Positions 1 through 9,464 of a DNA stretch of 64,000 nt are shown piece after piece. The DNA lies in the NCBI RefSeq assembly GCF_900176465.1, contig NZ_FWXR01000018.1, positions 33,321 to 97,320 of the forward strand, written 5' to 3'. The DNA is from Fulvimarina manganoxydans. GTDB lineage: Bacteria > Pseudomonadota > Alphaproteobacteria > Rhizobiales > Rhizobiaceae. The notes beneath the pieces are model-generated. The model was not told where the DNA came from, made no database searches, and saw only the letters and a list, made by a program, of their open reading frames with translations. Positions within the stretch are counted from its first letter, which is position 1; each line of letters opens with the position of its first letter. A program made the position numbers and the translations under genes.

Positions 1-1023
1 GATTATGCCGAGCGCCTCATCGCCACCTTCCCGAGCGCGCTCGACCGGGTCGTCTTCACCTGCACGGGCAGCGAGTCGAACGATCTCGCCCTGCGCATCG
101 CCCGGCTGGTCAGCGGCGCGGACGGGGTGATCGTCTCCTCCTATGCCTATCACGGCACGAGCGCGGCCGCTGCGGCGGTGTCGCCCAATCTCGGCGATGC
201 GGTGAAGCTCAGCCCATCGGTGCGCATGGTCAACCTGCCCGGACCGTCCGGGATCGACGAAGCGAATGCCGCCGCCTTTTTCGAGGCAGAGGTCAGGGCC
301 GCCATTCGCGATCTCGACCGGCGCGGCATCGGCGTCGCGGCGCTTCTGATCGACAGTATCTTTTCCAGCGATGGCGTGTGGCTGGACCCGCCCGGCTTCA
401 TCGCCGGCGCGGTCGAGGCCGTGCGCGAGGCGGGCGGGCTCTTCATCGCCGACGAGGTCCAGCCCGGTTTCGGGCGCACCGGCTCCCATATGTGGGGCTT
501 CGAACGCCACGATGTGGCGCCGGATCTCGCAACGCTCGGAAAGCCGATGGGCAACGGCTATCCGATCGGCGCCGTGGTCGGACGCCGGGCGCATATGGAC
601 CGGTTCGGCGCGACGGCGCGCTATTCGAACACCTTTGCCGGCAATACCGTCGGCATCGCGACGGCCGACGCCGTGCTCACCATTCTTCAGCGCGACGGGA
701 TCATGGAGAATGCGCTTGCCATGGGCGAGCGCCTCGCATCCGGCCTCGATGTCCTTGCCGGCCAGTCGGACGCCATCCGCGCGGTGCGCCATGCGGGTCT
801 CTTCTTCGGCATCGACATCGGACGGGACGCGATGTCGCCCGGCGAGCGCCGGGCGATGGCGCTCGATCTGGTCAATCTGTTGCGCGACGACGGCGTCCTG
901 ATCAGCACCTGCGGCGCCAATGAGGATACACTGAAGGTTCGTCCGCCGCTGGTCTGCGAAGCCGCCCATGTGGACCGGTTTCTGGAGGCGCTCGCCACCG
1001 GATTGCAGAGGCTTTCGGCGTGA
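1..1023 (+). CDS. Class III PLP-dependent aminotransferase, 5' truncated by window edge
   Basis: The reading frame is open from base 1, so the gene begins outside the window; about 340 C-terminal residues are visible, whereas the family is usually 420-450 aa. The class III fold shows in the cofactor-phosphate motif CTGSESND near visible residues 21-28, the Asp that contacts the pyridine nitrogen in IADEVQPGFGRTG, and the Schiff-base lysine in LGKPMGNGYP. Such enzymes move an amino group from an amine or omega-amino acid to a keto acid in the cytosol. A peptide/opine-type ABC transporter follows 412 bp downstream on the same strand, which suggests a role in amine or amino-acid catabolism. The substrate cannot be read from the sequence. 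The first internal ATG, at 127, is not the true start because homology continues upstream of it. Confidence 0.9.
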   Translation, partial: DYAERLIATFPSALDRVVFTCTGSESNDLALRIARLVSGADGVIVSSYAYHGTSAAAAAVSPNLGDAVKLSPSVRMVNLPGPSGIDEANAAAFFEAEVRAAIRDLDRRGIGVAALLIDSIFSSDGVWLDPPGFIAGAVEAVREAGGLFIADEVQPGFGRTGSHMWGFERHDVAPDLATLGKPMGNGYPIGAVVGRRAHMDRFGATARYSNTFAGNTVGIATADAVLTILQRDGIMENALAMGERLASGLDVLAGQSDAIRAVRHAGLFFGIDIGRDAMSPGERRAMALDLVNLLRDDGVLISTCGANEDTLKVRPPLVCEAAHVDRFLEALATGLQRLSA

Positions 1024-1434
1024 GGGACGGGTTGGAGACGCCGTGCCATGCCTTATCGAAAGGCAGGGTGAACCCTTGCGAGGCAGAAAGTGGTGCCCAC
1101 CCGTTTGCGATCGATTTTCGCGCCCTTCGGCCTTTCCCTGGGAACTGTGGACTCCGCGTCGAGCAGGCCTGCGACGGGGCACCGGATGACGAGTGGAAAA
1201 TGCCGATTTGGCCGTGGCCTGCAGAAGCTTCTGCTGCGCGCTCCACGCAATTCAGCGCTTTCAATGGCGCCAAACGCGCAACACTCGATGTCGAAACGAT
1301 GACGGCCCCAAGGGAATGCAGGATCGACCACAAGTAGGCATCGCGCTGCAACCTGGCACAGCCTGCCTGATTTTGCATCTTTTGCCTGCTCAGTTTGATG
1401 ATTTATTAGTCTGCACTGATAGGAACCGCAAACG
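1024..1434. other. 411-bp intergenic region, no gene seen
   Basis: No ORF here has a ribosome-binding site or recognisable protein. The last 80 bases are relatively AT-rich and end with AGGAA eight bases before the ATG at 1435, so the promoter of the ABC transporter operon probably lies here, but no -35/-10 pair stands out. Confidence 0.4.
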
Positions 1435-3105
1435 ATGACGCCGCAATACCAGACTGACGGGGCAACGGGGCCGGCGCTTTCGGTTCGCGGTCTGACGATC
1501 GACCTGCCTAAGGACATGGAACGGCGTCACGCCGTGGAGGACATATCCTTCGATCTTCAGGACGGACAGATCCTGTGCATCGTCGGCGAATCCGGATCGG
1601 GCAAGTCGGTCACCGCCAACACGATCATGGGACTCCTGCCATCCTCGATCCGGGTCTCGGCCGGGGAGATTCATCTCGGCGGGGCGGAGGCGGGCGAGTT
1701 GATCGGCGCCGCACCCGCCACCTTGCGCAATCTGCGCGGCCGCGTCGTCTCGATGATCTTCCAGGACCCGCTCTCGGCGCTCAATCCGCTGATGACGGTG
1801 GGCGAGCAGATTACCGAAGTGCTGACGGCTCATGGGGTGGGCACGCGCGAATGGCAGCGGGCGCGGGTCATCGAGCTCCTGACGGAAGTGAGCCTCCCCG
1901 ATCCCCAGCTGATGTATCACCAATATCCGTTCCGCCTGTCAGGCGGACAGCGCCAGCGGGTCATGATCGCGATGGCGCTCGCGCTGGAGCCCAAGATCCT
2001 GATCGCCGACGAGCCGACGACGGCCCTCGACGTGACGACCCAGGCGCAGATCCTGCATCTCATCCGCGACATCCAGCGACGCAAGGGGATGAGCGTCATG
2101 TTCATCACCCATGACTTCGGCGTCGTGGCCGAGATCGCCGACAGCGTAGTGGTCATGGAAAAGGGCCGTATCGTCGAGACGGGAAGCGCCGACGCGGTGC
2201 TGAAGTCGCCGTCCCATCCCTACACCAAGCGCTTGATCGCCGCCGTTCCGGCGCTGACGGGCGAGAACCGGGCGGCGGCGTCCAACGCGGCGCCGGAGCC
2301 GATCATCCGGGTCGAGGGGCTCGGAAAGACCTACCGCATCGGCAGCGCCCTGTTCGGCGGAGAGTACCTCGTCAAGGCGGTGCAGGACGTCTCCTTCGAG
2401 ATCGGACCGGGCCGTACGCTCGGCATTGTCGGCGAGAGCGGCTCGGGCAAATCCTCCCTCGGGCGCCTTCTGGTCAAGCTCCAGGACGGCAATGGCGGAC
2501 GCATCCTTTTCGAGGGCCGCGATATCGTCCCCCTGAGCGATGCGGAGTTTCGCCCGCTCCGTCCGAAGATCCAGATGATCTTCCAGGACCCCTTCGCCTC
2601 CCTCAATCCGCGCTCCACGATCGGGCATATCCTGACCGTTGGCCCCGTCGCTCACGGCATGGATTATCCGAAAGCCCGCAAGGAGGCGCAGGCGCTTTTG
2701 TCCCATGTGGGCCTCGATGCGGGTGCCTTCGAGCGCTATCCGCACGAGTTCTCCGGCGGCCAGCGCCAGCGCATCGGCATCGCCCGGGCCCTGATGTTCA
2801 AGCCGAAGCTTCTCGTCGCCGACGAGGCGGTGTCGGCGCTCGACGTGTCGATCCAGGCGCAGATTCTCGAACTTCTCGACCAGATCCAGCGCGAGACCGG
2901 TGTCTCGATGATCTTCATCACCCATGACCTCAGGGTCGCCAGCCAGATCTGCGACGAGATCGCGGTGATGCAAAAGGGCCGGATCGTCGAACAGGGGCCG
3001 CCCTCGCAGATCTTTCTCGATCCCCGCTCGGCCTACACGCGTGAGCTCGTGGACGCGATTCCGGGCCGGATGCCGGCGGAGGCGCGTCTCTCCGCCCTCA
3101 ACTGA
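1435..3105 (+). CDS. Peptide/opine ABC transporter ATP-binding protein, DppD-DppF fusion
   Basis: This 556-aa protein has two complete ABC ATPase domains in one chain, corresponding to the usually separate DppD and DppF subunits. Domain 1 has Walker A GESGSGKS at residues 51-58, signature LSGGQRQR and Walker [13 protein letters not shown]. Domain 2 has Walker A GESGSGKS near residue 333, signature FSGGQRQR and Walker [13 protein letters not shown], the variant typical of DppF. It powers uptake of short peptides, opines or similar solutes through the permeases encoded at 4931-6802. The start is supported by AGGAA eight bases upstream. It is the first gene of a same-strand run of binding protein, two permeases and a flavin oxidase. 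The fused form is common in alphaproteobacteria. Substrate unknown. Confidence 0.93.
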   Translation: MTPQYQTDGATGPALSVRGLTIDLPKDMERRHAVEDISFDLQDGQILCIVGESGSGKSVTANTIMGLLPSSIRVSAGEIHLGGAEAGELIGAAPATLRNLRGRVVSMIFQDPLSALNPLMTVGEQITEVLTAHGVGTREWQRARVIELLTEVSLPDPQLMYHQYPFRLSGGQRQRVMIAMALALEPKILIADEPTTALDVTTQAQILHLIRDIQRRKGMSVMFITHDFGVVAEIADSVVVMEKGRIVETGSADAVLKSPSHPYTKRLIAAVPALTGENRAAASNAAPEPIIRVEGLGKTYRIGSALFGGEYLVKAVQDVSFEIGPGRTLGIVGESGSGKSSLGRLLVKLQDGNGGRILFEGRDIVPLSDAEFRPLRPKIQMIFQDPFASLNPRSTIGHILTVGPVAHGMDYPKARKEAQALLSHVGLDAGAFERYPHEFSGGQRQRIGIARALMFKPKLLVADEAVSALDVSIQAQILELLDQIQRETGVSMIFITHDLRVASQICDEIAVMQKGRIVEQGPPSQIFLDPRSAYTRELVDAIPGRMPAEARLSALN

Positions 3106-3128
3106 GCCAGCACCCCGAAAACCTTAAG

Positions 3129-3162
3129 CCCGCAACCTCAACTGGCCCGCAACCTCAACTGG
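3129..3162 (+). repeat. Perfect 17-bp tandem duplication before the binding-protein gene
   Basis: CCCGCAACCTCAACTGG occurs at 3129-3145 and again immediately at 3146-3162, in the 72-bp gap before the binding protein's ATG at 3178. The related string CTCAACTGAG occurs at the end of the preceding ATPase gene, so the unit may have arisen by local slippage. Confidence 0.9.
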
Positions 3163-3177
3163 AATGGAACCGACATC

Positions 3178-4845
3178 ATGACGGATAAGACCCCCCCGAA
3201 GTCCGGCCTTTCGCGCCGTAGTGCCCTGCGCCTGATGGCGGCCAGCGGCCTTGCCACCTTTGTCGCGCCCCATTTCCTCGGCGGCGCGGCCTTCGCCCAG
3301 GAAGACAGGGAGCCGAAGGGACGCGTCGTCGTTGGCATGTCCCAGGAGCCGACCGTCTTCAACCCCTTGATGGTTCACAACGAGGTGGACGACGCGGTCC
3401 ATTTCTCGGTCTTCGACGCGCTCTTCCGCATCGACCCGGACGGTGTGATCCAGCCCAATCTCGCCGCCGAGGTTCCGAGCGTCGAGAATGGCGGCATTTC
3501 CGAAGACGGCCTGAACTGGCGGGTGCGCCTGCGCGACGATGTCAAATGGCATGACGGCAAGCCTTTCACGGCCGAAGACGTCAAATACACGCTGGAGCTG
3601 ATCGTCGATCCGAAGTTCCTCTCCTGGCGCACCGGCGGACATTCGTTGGTTCGTGATCTTACCGTTGTTTCGCCGACGGAGATCACCTGGCGGATGGAAA
3701 GCGAGTTCGCGCCCTATCTCGCCTTCCTGGCCGAGACCTTCATGGTGCCCAAGCATATCCTGGGCGCGGCGGAAGACCCGAATACGGCCCCCTTCAACCA
3801 GTCGCCCATCGGCACCGGTGCGTTCAAATGGAGCAACCGCGTGCCGGGCGACCGGGTCGAGCTCGTCGCCAATGAGGACTATTTCGGTGAAGGGCCGTTC
3901 ATCGAGGAGCTCATCTTCAAATACATCCCCGACATGACGGTGCTCTACACCCAGTTCCAGAGCGGCGACGTGGATCTGGTGGATCAGTCCTACATCACGC
4001 CCGATCACTACGCCGAGGCCAAGGAGCTGCCCGATCGCACGGTCACCCTGGAGCCCGGCTCCTCGATCGAGGGCATCTTCTTCAATCTGGAGCGGCCGCA
4101 ATTCAAGGACCCGGCCGTGCGCGAGGCGCTTTATGCCGCGCTCGACCGCCAGTCGATCATCGATGGCATCTATTACGGCGTCGGCACCATGACCGAAACC
4201 TTCATGCCGCCGCTGTCCTACTATTACGATCCGGACCTGCCGAAGCAGGAATTCAATTTGGACAAGGCGCGCAAGATTCTCGACGATGCCGGCTGGGTGC
4301 CGGGATCGGACGGCATCCGTGCCAAGGACGGCGTGCGTCTCGCCTTCGCCAACTCCACCACCTCGGGCAATCATCTGCGCGAGCAGGTGCAGCAATATAT
4401 GCAGCAGATCTATCGCGAGATCGGCGTTGAGATGACGATCTCCAACCTGCCGCCGGCGGTCATGTGGGGCGACTTCTGGACGAAGTCCCAGTTTGATACG
4501 GCCATGTCCGGCGTCACCTTCCTCATCGCCTCCGACCCGGATGTCACCAACCGCTTTGCCTCGACCTCCAGCGCCGCCAAGGGCGGGCAGGGATCGAATA
4601 CGATGCAGTATTCCAACCCGCGGGTCGACGAGCTTCTGAAGGAAGGACGAGGCACCTTCGGTCAGGAAGAGCGCAAGAAGATCTATACGGAGGTTCAGCA
4701 GATCATCCGCGAGGATCTGCCTTTCCTGCCGATCTTTGCCTACACCGTCGTGATGGGGCGCAAATCCGGGCTCGAAGGCTTCAAGTTCAATCCCAATACG
4801 CGCACGCCCTCCTGGCATGCCGCCGCCTGGTCCTGGAAGGACTGA
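3178..4845 (+). CDS. ABC transporter substrate-binding protein, family 5 (SBP_bac_5)
   Basis: This 555-aa periplasmic solute-binding protein belongs to the DppA/OppA type. The N-terminus is a likely Tat signal: SRRSALRLM at about residues 11-19, a hydrophobic stretch, and AFAQ near residue 41 as the cleavage region. Family 5 features include WRVRLRDDVKWHDGKPFTAEDV (given in part as VKWHDGKPFTAEDV) and the late SNPRVDELL motif. It captures a peptide, opine or similar cationic solute and delivers it to the permeases that follow. The gene sits between its ATPase and its permeases, 72 bp after the ATPase. The Tat-type signal is inferred from the twin arginine; it suggests export of a folded or cofactor-bound protein but does not prove it. 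Confidence 0.92.
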   Translation: MTDKTPPKSGLSRRSALRLMAASGLATFVAPHFLGGAAFAQEDREPKGRVVVGMSQEPTVFNPLMVHNEVDDAVHFSVFDALFRIDPDGVIQPNLAAEVPSVENGGISEDGLNWRVRLRDDVKWHDGKPFTAEDVKYTLELIVDPKFLSWRTGGHSLVRDLTVVSPTEITWRMESEFAPYLAFLAETFMVPKHILGAAEDPNTAPFNQSPIGTGAFKWSNRVPGDRVELVANEDYFGEGPFIEELIFKYIPDMTVLYTQFQSGDVDLVDQSYITPDHYAEAKELPDRTVTLEPGSSIEGIFFNLERPQFKDPAVREALYAALDRQSIIDGIYYGVGTMTETFMPPLSYYYDPDLPKQEFNLDKARKILDDAGWVPGSDGIRAKDGVRLAFANSTTSGNHLREQVQQYMQQIYREIGVEMTISNLPPAVMWGDFWTKSQFDTAMSGVTFLIASDPDVTNRFASTSSAAKGGQGSNTMQYSNPRVDELLKEGRGTFGQEERKKIYTEVQQIIREDLPFLPIFAYTVVMGRKSGLEGFKFNPNTRTPSWHAAAWSWKD

Positions 4846-4930
4846 TCGCGGCCTTTCCCCCTTTCCTCCGCCCTTTCCTCAAGGGCGGAGGACCTTACCG
4901 GCGACGCTGTCACGAAGGGTCCCTCTCCCA

Positions 4931-5881
4931 ATGCCCGGCTTCCTCCTCAAACGGATTCTGCAGAGCCTCGTCCTGCTTTTGATCGTATCGGTGATCGGCT
5001 TCGTCGTGCTCAATCTGCTGCCGGGCGGGCCGCTCGCGCAGTTCGGCCTCGATTCCAGTATCACCCAGGCCGATCTTGACCGGCTGAGAGAGCAGCTCGG
5101 ACTGAACCGCCCGCTCTATGTTCAATATCTCGATTGGGCATGGCGGCTTCTTCAGGGCGATTGGGGTCATTCCTTCCGGGACGGCGCTCCCGTGCTCGAG
5201 GTCATCGCCCGGCACCTGTGGGCGACCTTTCTGCTCATGGGCTCATCAACCATCATCGCCGTCTCCATCGGCGCCTGGATCGGCATCCGCAGCGCCACTC
5301 ATCGCGGCTCCACCTTCGACTACGCGGCGACGGTCGGGGCGATGATCGCCCTGTCGATCCCGACCTTCTGGTTCGGTCTCGTCGGCATCTATGTGTTTTC
5401 GCTGAAACTCGGCTGGCTGCCGGCGGGAAATATGTACACGATCGGCGACGAGACGGTGCTGGATTATCTGCACCATCTCATCCTGCCGAGCATCGTGCTG
5501 GCGCTGGTCCATGTCGCGATCTGGAGCCGCTATATGCGCTCGGCGACGCTGGACGTGATGAACCAGGATTTCGTCAAGACGGCGCGCGCCAAGGGCCTGT
5601 CAGAGCGCCGCATCCTGATGAAGCATGTGGTGGGCAACGCGCTTCTGCCGATGGTGACGCTCGCCGGCATCCAGCTCCCGAGCGTTCTGACCGGCGCCCT
5701 CGTCACCGAGACGGTCTTCACCTGGCCCGGCATGGGGCGCCTCTTCCTCGATAGTCTGGGTTACAGCGACTATCCGGTGGTGATGGGCCTTTTGATGTTC
5801 TCGGCGATCCTGGTCATCGCGAGCAACCTCATCGCCGATATCGCCGTCGCCCTCATCGATCCTCGTATCCGATTGGCCTGA
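4931..5881 (+). CDS. ABC transporter permease, DppB type
   Basis: This inner-membrane permease of about 316 aa starts MPGFLLKRILQSL, the classic DppB N-terminus with one membrane segment directly after the start. I chose the ATG at 4931 rather than one 114 bp upstream because the upstream option overlaps the binding-protein gene and adds residues with no homology. The EAA loop that docks onto the ATPase is visible as FVKTARAKGLSERRILMKHVVGNAL, of which the core is TARAKGLSERRI. About six membrane segments can be drawn. It forms the translocation pore with the next gene's product. Confidence 0.92.
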   Translation: MPGFLLKRILQSLVLLLIVSVIGFVVLNLLPGGPLAQFGLDSSITQADLDRLREQLGLNRPLYVQYLDWAWRLLQGDWGHSFRDGAPVLEVIARHLWATFLLMGSSTIIAVSIGAWIGIRSATHRGSTFDYAATVGAMIALSIPTFWFGLVGIYVFSLKLGWLPAGNMYTIGDETVLDYLHHLILPSIVLALVHVAIWSRYMRSATLDVMNQDFVKTARAKGLSERRILMKHVVGNALLPMVTLAGIQLPSVLTGALVTETVFTWPGMGRLFLDSLGYSDYPVVMGLLMFSAILVIASNLIADIAVALIDPRIRLA

Positions 5882-5920
5882 TCCATGACATCCATCGCCC
5901 GAGAGAGGGAGCCAACCGCC

Positions 5921-6802
5921 ATGACGAGCGCCACCCTGTCCCAACCCATCCGCGAACGCTGGTGGCGGAGCCGCACGACCCGCCGTTTCATCACCAACAA
6001 GCTCGCCATGTTCGGTCTGGGCATGATCGTTCTTCTGGTGCTGGCCTGCATCCTGGCGCCTCATCTCCTGCCTTACGGGTCGCTCGACATCGATCTTCGT
6101 GCGCGCTTCGCGCCACCCTTTACCGGCTACCACTTCTTCGGCACCGACCCGCTCGGCCGGGACGTCGCGGCCCGGCTCTTCGAGGCGGGGCGCATCTCGC
6201 TCGCTGTCGGCTTCTCCGCCATGCTCCTGTCGACCATCATCGGCACCCTGGTCGGCGTCATCGCCGGCTATCGCGGCGGCTGGATCGGCAGCGTCCTGAT
6301 GCGGACCGTCGACGGCTTCCTGTCCTTCCCCTCGATCTTCCTGGTTCTGGCGCTTGCGGCCGCCCTTCAGCCGAGCGCCATGATGATCACCATCGTCATC
6401 GCCGCCACCAGCTGGATGGAGGTGGCGCGCATCGTCGATGCCGAGGTCCGCTCCTTGCGTGAGCGCGAATTCGTCCAGGCGGGGCGGATGCTGGGTCTCA
6501 GCGGTGCCCACATCATGTTCCGGGAGATCCTGCCCAACGCGCTCGGGCCGATCATCGTCGCGGCTACGCTGACGGTCGCGCGCGCCATTTTGATGGAGGC
6601 CTATATCAGCTTCCTCGGCTATGGCATCCAGCCGCCGCTGCCCTCCTGGGGCAATATGCTGAACGGGGCCCAGCAATATCTTGGCAGCGCCCCCTGGCTC
6701 GCCATCATTCCAGGCGCGGCGATCACGATCGCGGTTGCCAGCTTCAACTTCATCGGCGACGGCCTGCGCGACGCCTTCGATGTACGCAGCGACGGCCATT
6801 GA
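5921..6802 (+). CDS. ABC transporter permease, DppC type
   Basis: This is the second permease of the same importer, 293 aa from the ATG at 5921. A longer form from 5885 (305 aa) is open, but GAGAGAGGGAG ends about ten bases before 5921, and no comparable site precedes 5885. The protein has the DppC layout: a basic N-terminus (RERWWRSRTTRRF), a first membrane segment, then the core with EAA loop REFVQAGRMLGLSGAHI and the conserved HHFFGTDPLGRDV-like segment, here YHFFGTDPLGRDV. It pairs with the DppB-type permease only 39 bp upstream. Confidence 0.92.
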   Translation: MTSATLSQPIRERWWRSRTTRRFITNKLAMFGLGMIVLLVLACILAPHLLPYGSLDIDLRARFAPPFTGYHFFGTDPLGRDVAARLFEAGRISLAVGFSAMLLSTIIGTLVGVIAGYRGGWIGSVLMRTVDGFLSFPSIFLVLALAAALQPSAMMITIVIAATSWMEVARIVDAEVRSLREREFVQAGRMLGLSGAHIMFREILPNALGPIIVAATLTVARAILMEAYISFLGYGIQPPLPSWGNMLNGAQQYLGSAPWLAIIPGAAITIAVASFNFIGDGLRDAFDVRSDGH

Positions 6803-6829
6803 TATCGCCGCAGCGCTGTCGCCAGTGCT

Positions 6830-6850
6830 TGGCGCCAATGATTGGCGCCA
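6830..6850. terminator. Perfect 9-bp hairpin between permease and oxidase genes
   Basis: TGGCGCCAA, a loop of TGA and TTGGCGCCA form a perfect nine-pair stem 27 bases after the dppC-type stop. A third GGCGCC follows at about 6857. There is no T-run, so it may attenuate or stabilise the upstream message rather than fully terminate it. Confidence 0.45.
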
Positions 6851-6927
6851 GCGATCGGCGCCGCGGCAGCTCGTCCTCCCAAAGCCCGCCGCCTTCGCGG
6901 CTCGAATGATCCGAAAGACCTCTCTCC

Positions 6928-8262
6928 ATGCCCATCGTCGTGAACCCTGTCCAGGACAGCGCCGAATTTCCCGCAAAAGTCGATGTGGTCGTCATCGGCG
7001 CCGGTATCGTCGGCACCTCCACCGCCTATGAACTGGCACGCAAGGGCGTTTCCGTCGCACTCGTTGAAAAGGGGATCGTCGCGGGCGAGCAGTCGGGCCG
7101 CAACTGGGGCTGGGTGCGCCAGCAGAACCGCGATTTCCATGAGCTTCCGCTCGCCATGCACAGCCTGAAGCGCTGGGGCGAGATCGACGCCGAGATCGGT
7201 GCCGATCTCGGCTTTCGCCGCATCGGCTGCCTCTACGCCTCCAAGGATGCGGACGAACTGGCACGATGGGATGCCTGGAGCCGGAAGGCCCGTGAAATGG
7301 GCTTTTACAACGAGACCCTGACGGCGGCCGAGACACAGGAGCGCATGAAGGGAAGCACCACGAAGTGGGTCGGCGCGATCTGGTCGCCGACCGACGGATG
7401 CGCCGAGCCCGGCATGGCCGCGCCCGCGATCGCGACCGGAGCGAAGGCGCTCGGTGCCTCCATTCATCAGAACTGCGCCGTGCGCGGGCTCGACATCGCC
7501 AATGGCGCGGTCAAGGGCGTGTGGACCGAACGCGGCCTGATCAAGGCCGAGGCGGTCGTTCTGGCGGGCGGGGCCTGGAGCTCGCGCTTCCTGCGCCGCC
7601 ATGGCATCGATCTGCCGGTCGCCAATGTGGAGGGCACAGCGCTGCGCACGACGCCCGCCCCGAACGTCGTCGAGGCCGGCTGCGTGACAGGCGCCGGGTA
7701 TGCTTTGAGACGGCGCCTCGACGGCAGTTACACGATCGCGGTTCCCGGGCACGGCGTCGTCAACCTCGCGCCCCAGGGCATCCTCTATGCCACCAAATTC
7801 CGCGAGATGATGCGCGCCAAGATCGGCAAGAAGCTGAAATACCGGCTGAATGGCCGCTTCTTCAACGGTCCCGACGCGCTCGGCGGCTGGGACTTCGACA
7901 AGATTTCGCCCTTCGAGAAGATCCGCATCATGGACCCGGCGCCCCAGAAGGATCTGGTGAAGGAGGCGATCGACAGCCTTGTCGCCGACTTCCCGGTCTT
8001 CAAGGGCATTGAAGTCGCCGCGTCCTGGGCCGGCCTCATCGACACCTCGCCCGACCTCGTGCCCGTCATCGCCAATCCCGACGCCGTTCGCGGCCTGACG
8101 CTCGCCACGGGTTTTTCCGGCCATGGCTTTGCCCTCGGGCCCGGCGCCGGGCGGCTGGCGAGCGAAATGGCGATGAACGAAACACCTTTCGTCGAGATCA
8201 ACCCGTTCCGGCTCAGCCGTTTCTTCGATGGTTCGGCGATCAAGCGCCCTGAGATGATGTGA
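6928..8262 (+). CDS. FAD-dependent oxidoreductase, DAO family
   Basis: This 444-aa flavoenzyme belongs to the D-amino-acid oxidase/glycine oxidase/sarcosine oxidase-beta superfamily. The Rossmann dinucleotide motif VVIGAGIVGTSTAYELA lies at about residues 20-36, followed by the acidic ribose-binding residue in LVEKG. SGRNWGWVRQQ is typical of the amine-oxidising subgroup, and the C-terminus has the FAD-contacting ATGFSGHGFALGPG. It probably oxidises a secondary amine or amino acid to an imine. It follows the ABC transporter by 125 bp on the same strand, so its substrate is probably what the transporter imports or a product of it. Substrate not determined. Confidence 0.88.
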   Translation: MPIVVNPVQDSAEFPAKVDVVVIGAGIVGTSTAYELARKGVSVALVEKGIVAGEQSGRNWGWVRQQNRDFHELPLAMHSLKRWGEIDAEIGADLGFRRIGCLYASKDADELARWDAWSRKAREMGFYNETLTAAETQERMKGSTTKWVGAIWSPTDGCAEPGMAAPAIATGAKALGASIHQNCAVRGLDIANGAVKGVWTERGLIKAEAVVLAGGAWSSRFLRRHGIDLPVANVEGTALRTTPAPNVVEAGCVTGAGYALRRRLDGSYTIAVPGHGVVNLAPQGILYATKFREMMRAKIGKKLKYRLNGRFFNGPDALGGWDFDKISPFEKIRIMDPAPQKDLVKEAIDSLVADFPVFKGIEVAASWAGLIDTSPDLVPVIANPDAVRGLTLATGFSGHGFALGPGAGRLASEMAMNETPFVEINPFRLSRFFDGSAIKRPEMM

Positions 8263-8537
8263 CGACGAGAGACAGGGGTGCGTGACAGAGGCGGCGGGAG
8301 CGCCTTTCTCCCCCGGAGCGGCGCCGTTTGAGCCGTAACGGAAGGAGTGTTATCCGATGGGCCGTCGTAGGCTGGAAACCGGCGACGAATGAACCACCCT
8401 ATCGAGAGCATGCGAGACATTCAGCGGCGGGGGAGCGGGTCTGATCGGACCGACGCGCAACGGCCGAACAGGCCGCTTTCGCGAGTGGGCCATCGTGCCG
8501 GTCCCACTTGAAGGGTCGGTCAGGCTACGGAGGATTG

Positions 8538-9419
8538 ATGAAGATGCAGGACGCCGTGCGGCTCAAATCCTTCGAGCTCTTCGCAAGGGATATCGGCAGC
8601 GTCGATGTCAGCCTGCTTCACGCCCTGTCGATCAGCGTCGGCTGGCCGCACCGTCCGAAGGACTGGGAATTCCTGCTCAGCGTCGGGGAGGGGATCGTCG
8701 CCGTCGACGGGATCGGGCGTGTCTTCGGCAGCGCCATGTGGTTTCCCCATGGGGACGATTTCGCCACGATCGGTCTCGTCATCACGACGCCGCGCACGCA
8801 AGCGCAGGGTAATGGCCGATGGCTCATGGATCAGGTTCTCGCCCGCTGCGCAGGGCGCGATCTTGCTCTTAATTCCACGCGTGCGGCCTATATCCTCTAT
8901 CACTCTCTCGGCTTCGCCACCGAGGGCCAAGTCTATATGCATCAAGGCGTGATGCCGCCCGTGACGGCGGCGCGTCTGGTGCTGAAGGTTGAAATCGAGG
9001 CCCTCGCCCCCGACGCGCTCGCGGAGATCGCCGCGCTCGACCATGCGGCCTTCGGGGCCGACCGCATGGCCCATCTCAAGGGCCTGGCCGAGACCGCCTC
9101 GATCCAGGTGCTTCGGCGCGGCGGCGCGATCGTCGGCTATTCCATGTGCCGCCCCTTTGGGCGCGGCCATGTCATCGGTCCGATCGTCGCTTCGAGCGAC
9201 AATGACGCCATCCATCTTACGGCCGTGCATCTGGACGGGCTCGGCGGGCAGTTCGTGCGTGTCGATACAAGGTCCGAAGGCGCTTTCGCGGATTTTCTTC
9301 GCCGCAACGGCCTCCCGGCCGCCGAGACCGTCACCACCATGTCGAAGGGCCGCCGCATCCTGACCGAGCGGCCGGGCGAGCCGATCGTCTTCGGTCTCGC
9401 CGGCCACGCTTTGGGCTGA
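8538..9419 (+). CDS. Tandem GNAT N-acetyltransferase, first paralogue
   Basis: This protein of about 293 aa has an N-terminal GNAT fold, with acetyl-CoA loop QAQGNGRWLMDQ near residue 95, and a C-terminal second domain of the YitH type (GNAT-like, with GRGHVIGPIVAS). The ATG at 8538 is preferred because GGAGG lies five bases upstream; a TTG at 8508 in frame has no such site. It is clearly paralogous to the gene at 16275-17171, sharing the order WP.R..DW, WFP.G.D.ATIG, GRGHV.GP and FVR.DT. These enzymes acetylate small amines; the target here is unknown. It is convergent with the aminotransferase at 9465, with a hairpin between them. Confidence 0.85.
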   Translation: MKMQDAVRLKSFELFARDIGSVDVSLLHALSISVGWPHRPKDWEFLLSVGEGIVAVDGIGRVFGSAMWFPHGDDFATIGLVITTPRTQAQGNGRWLMDQVLARCAGRDLALNSTRAAYILYHSLGFATEGQVYMHQGVMPPVTAARLVLKVEIEALAPDALAEIAALDHAAFGADRMAHLKGLAETASIQVLRRGGAIVGYSMCRPFGRGHVIGPIVASSDNDAIHLTAVHLDGLGGQFVRVDTRSEGAFADFLRRNGLPAAETVTTMSKGRRILTERPGEPIVFGLAGHALG

Positions 9420-9432
9420 GTTCGCCTCGAAG

Positions 9433-9457
9433 GGAGCGGCCTTTGGCAGGCCGCTCC
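9433..9457. terminator. 10-bp perfect hairpin between convergent genes
   Basis: GGAGCGGCCT and AGGCCGCTCC pair perfectly around the loop TTGGC, 13 bases after the GNAT stop and just before the end of the convergent aminotransferase gene. The poly-U tract is missing, but the position suggests a bidirectional terminator. Confidence 0.6.
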
Positions 9458-9464
9458 GCTCTCG

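Noticed and set aside
3124..4818. 564-codon open frame on the minus strand
   Set aside because: It mirrors the substrate-binding protein gene and has no ribosome-binding site or known motif.
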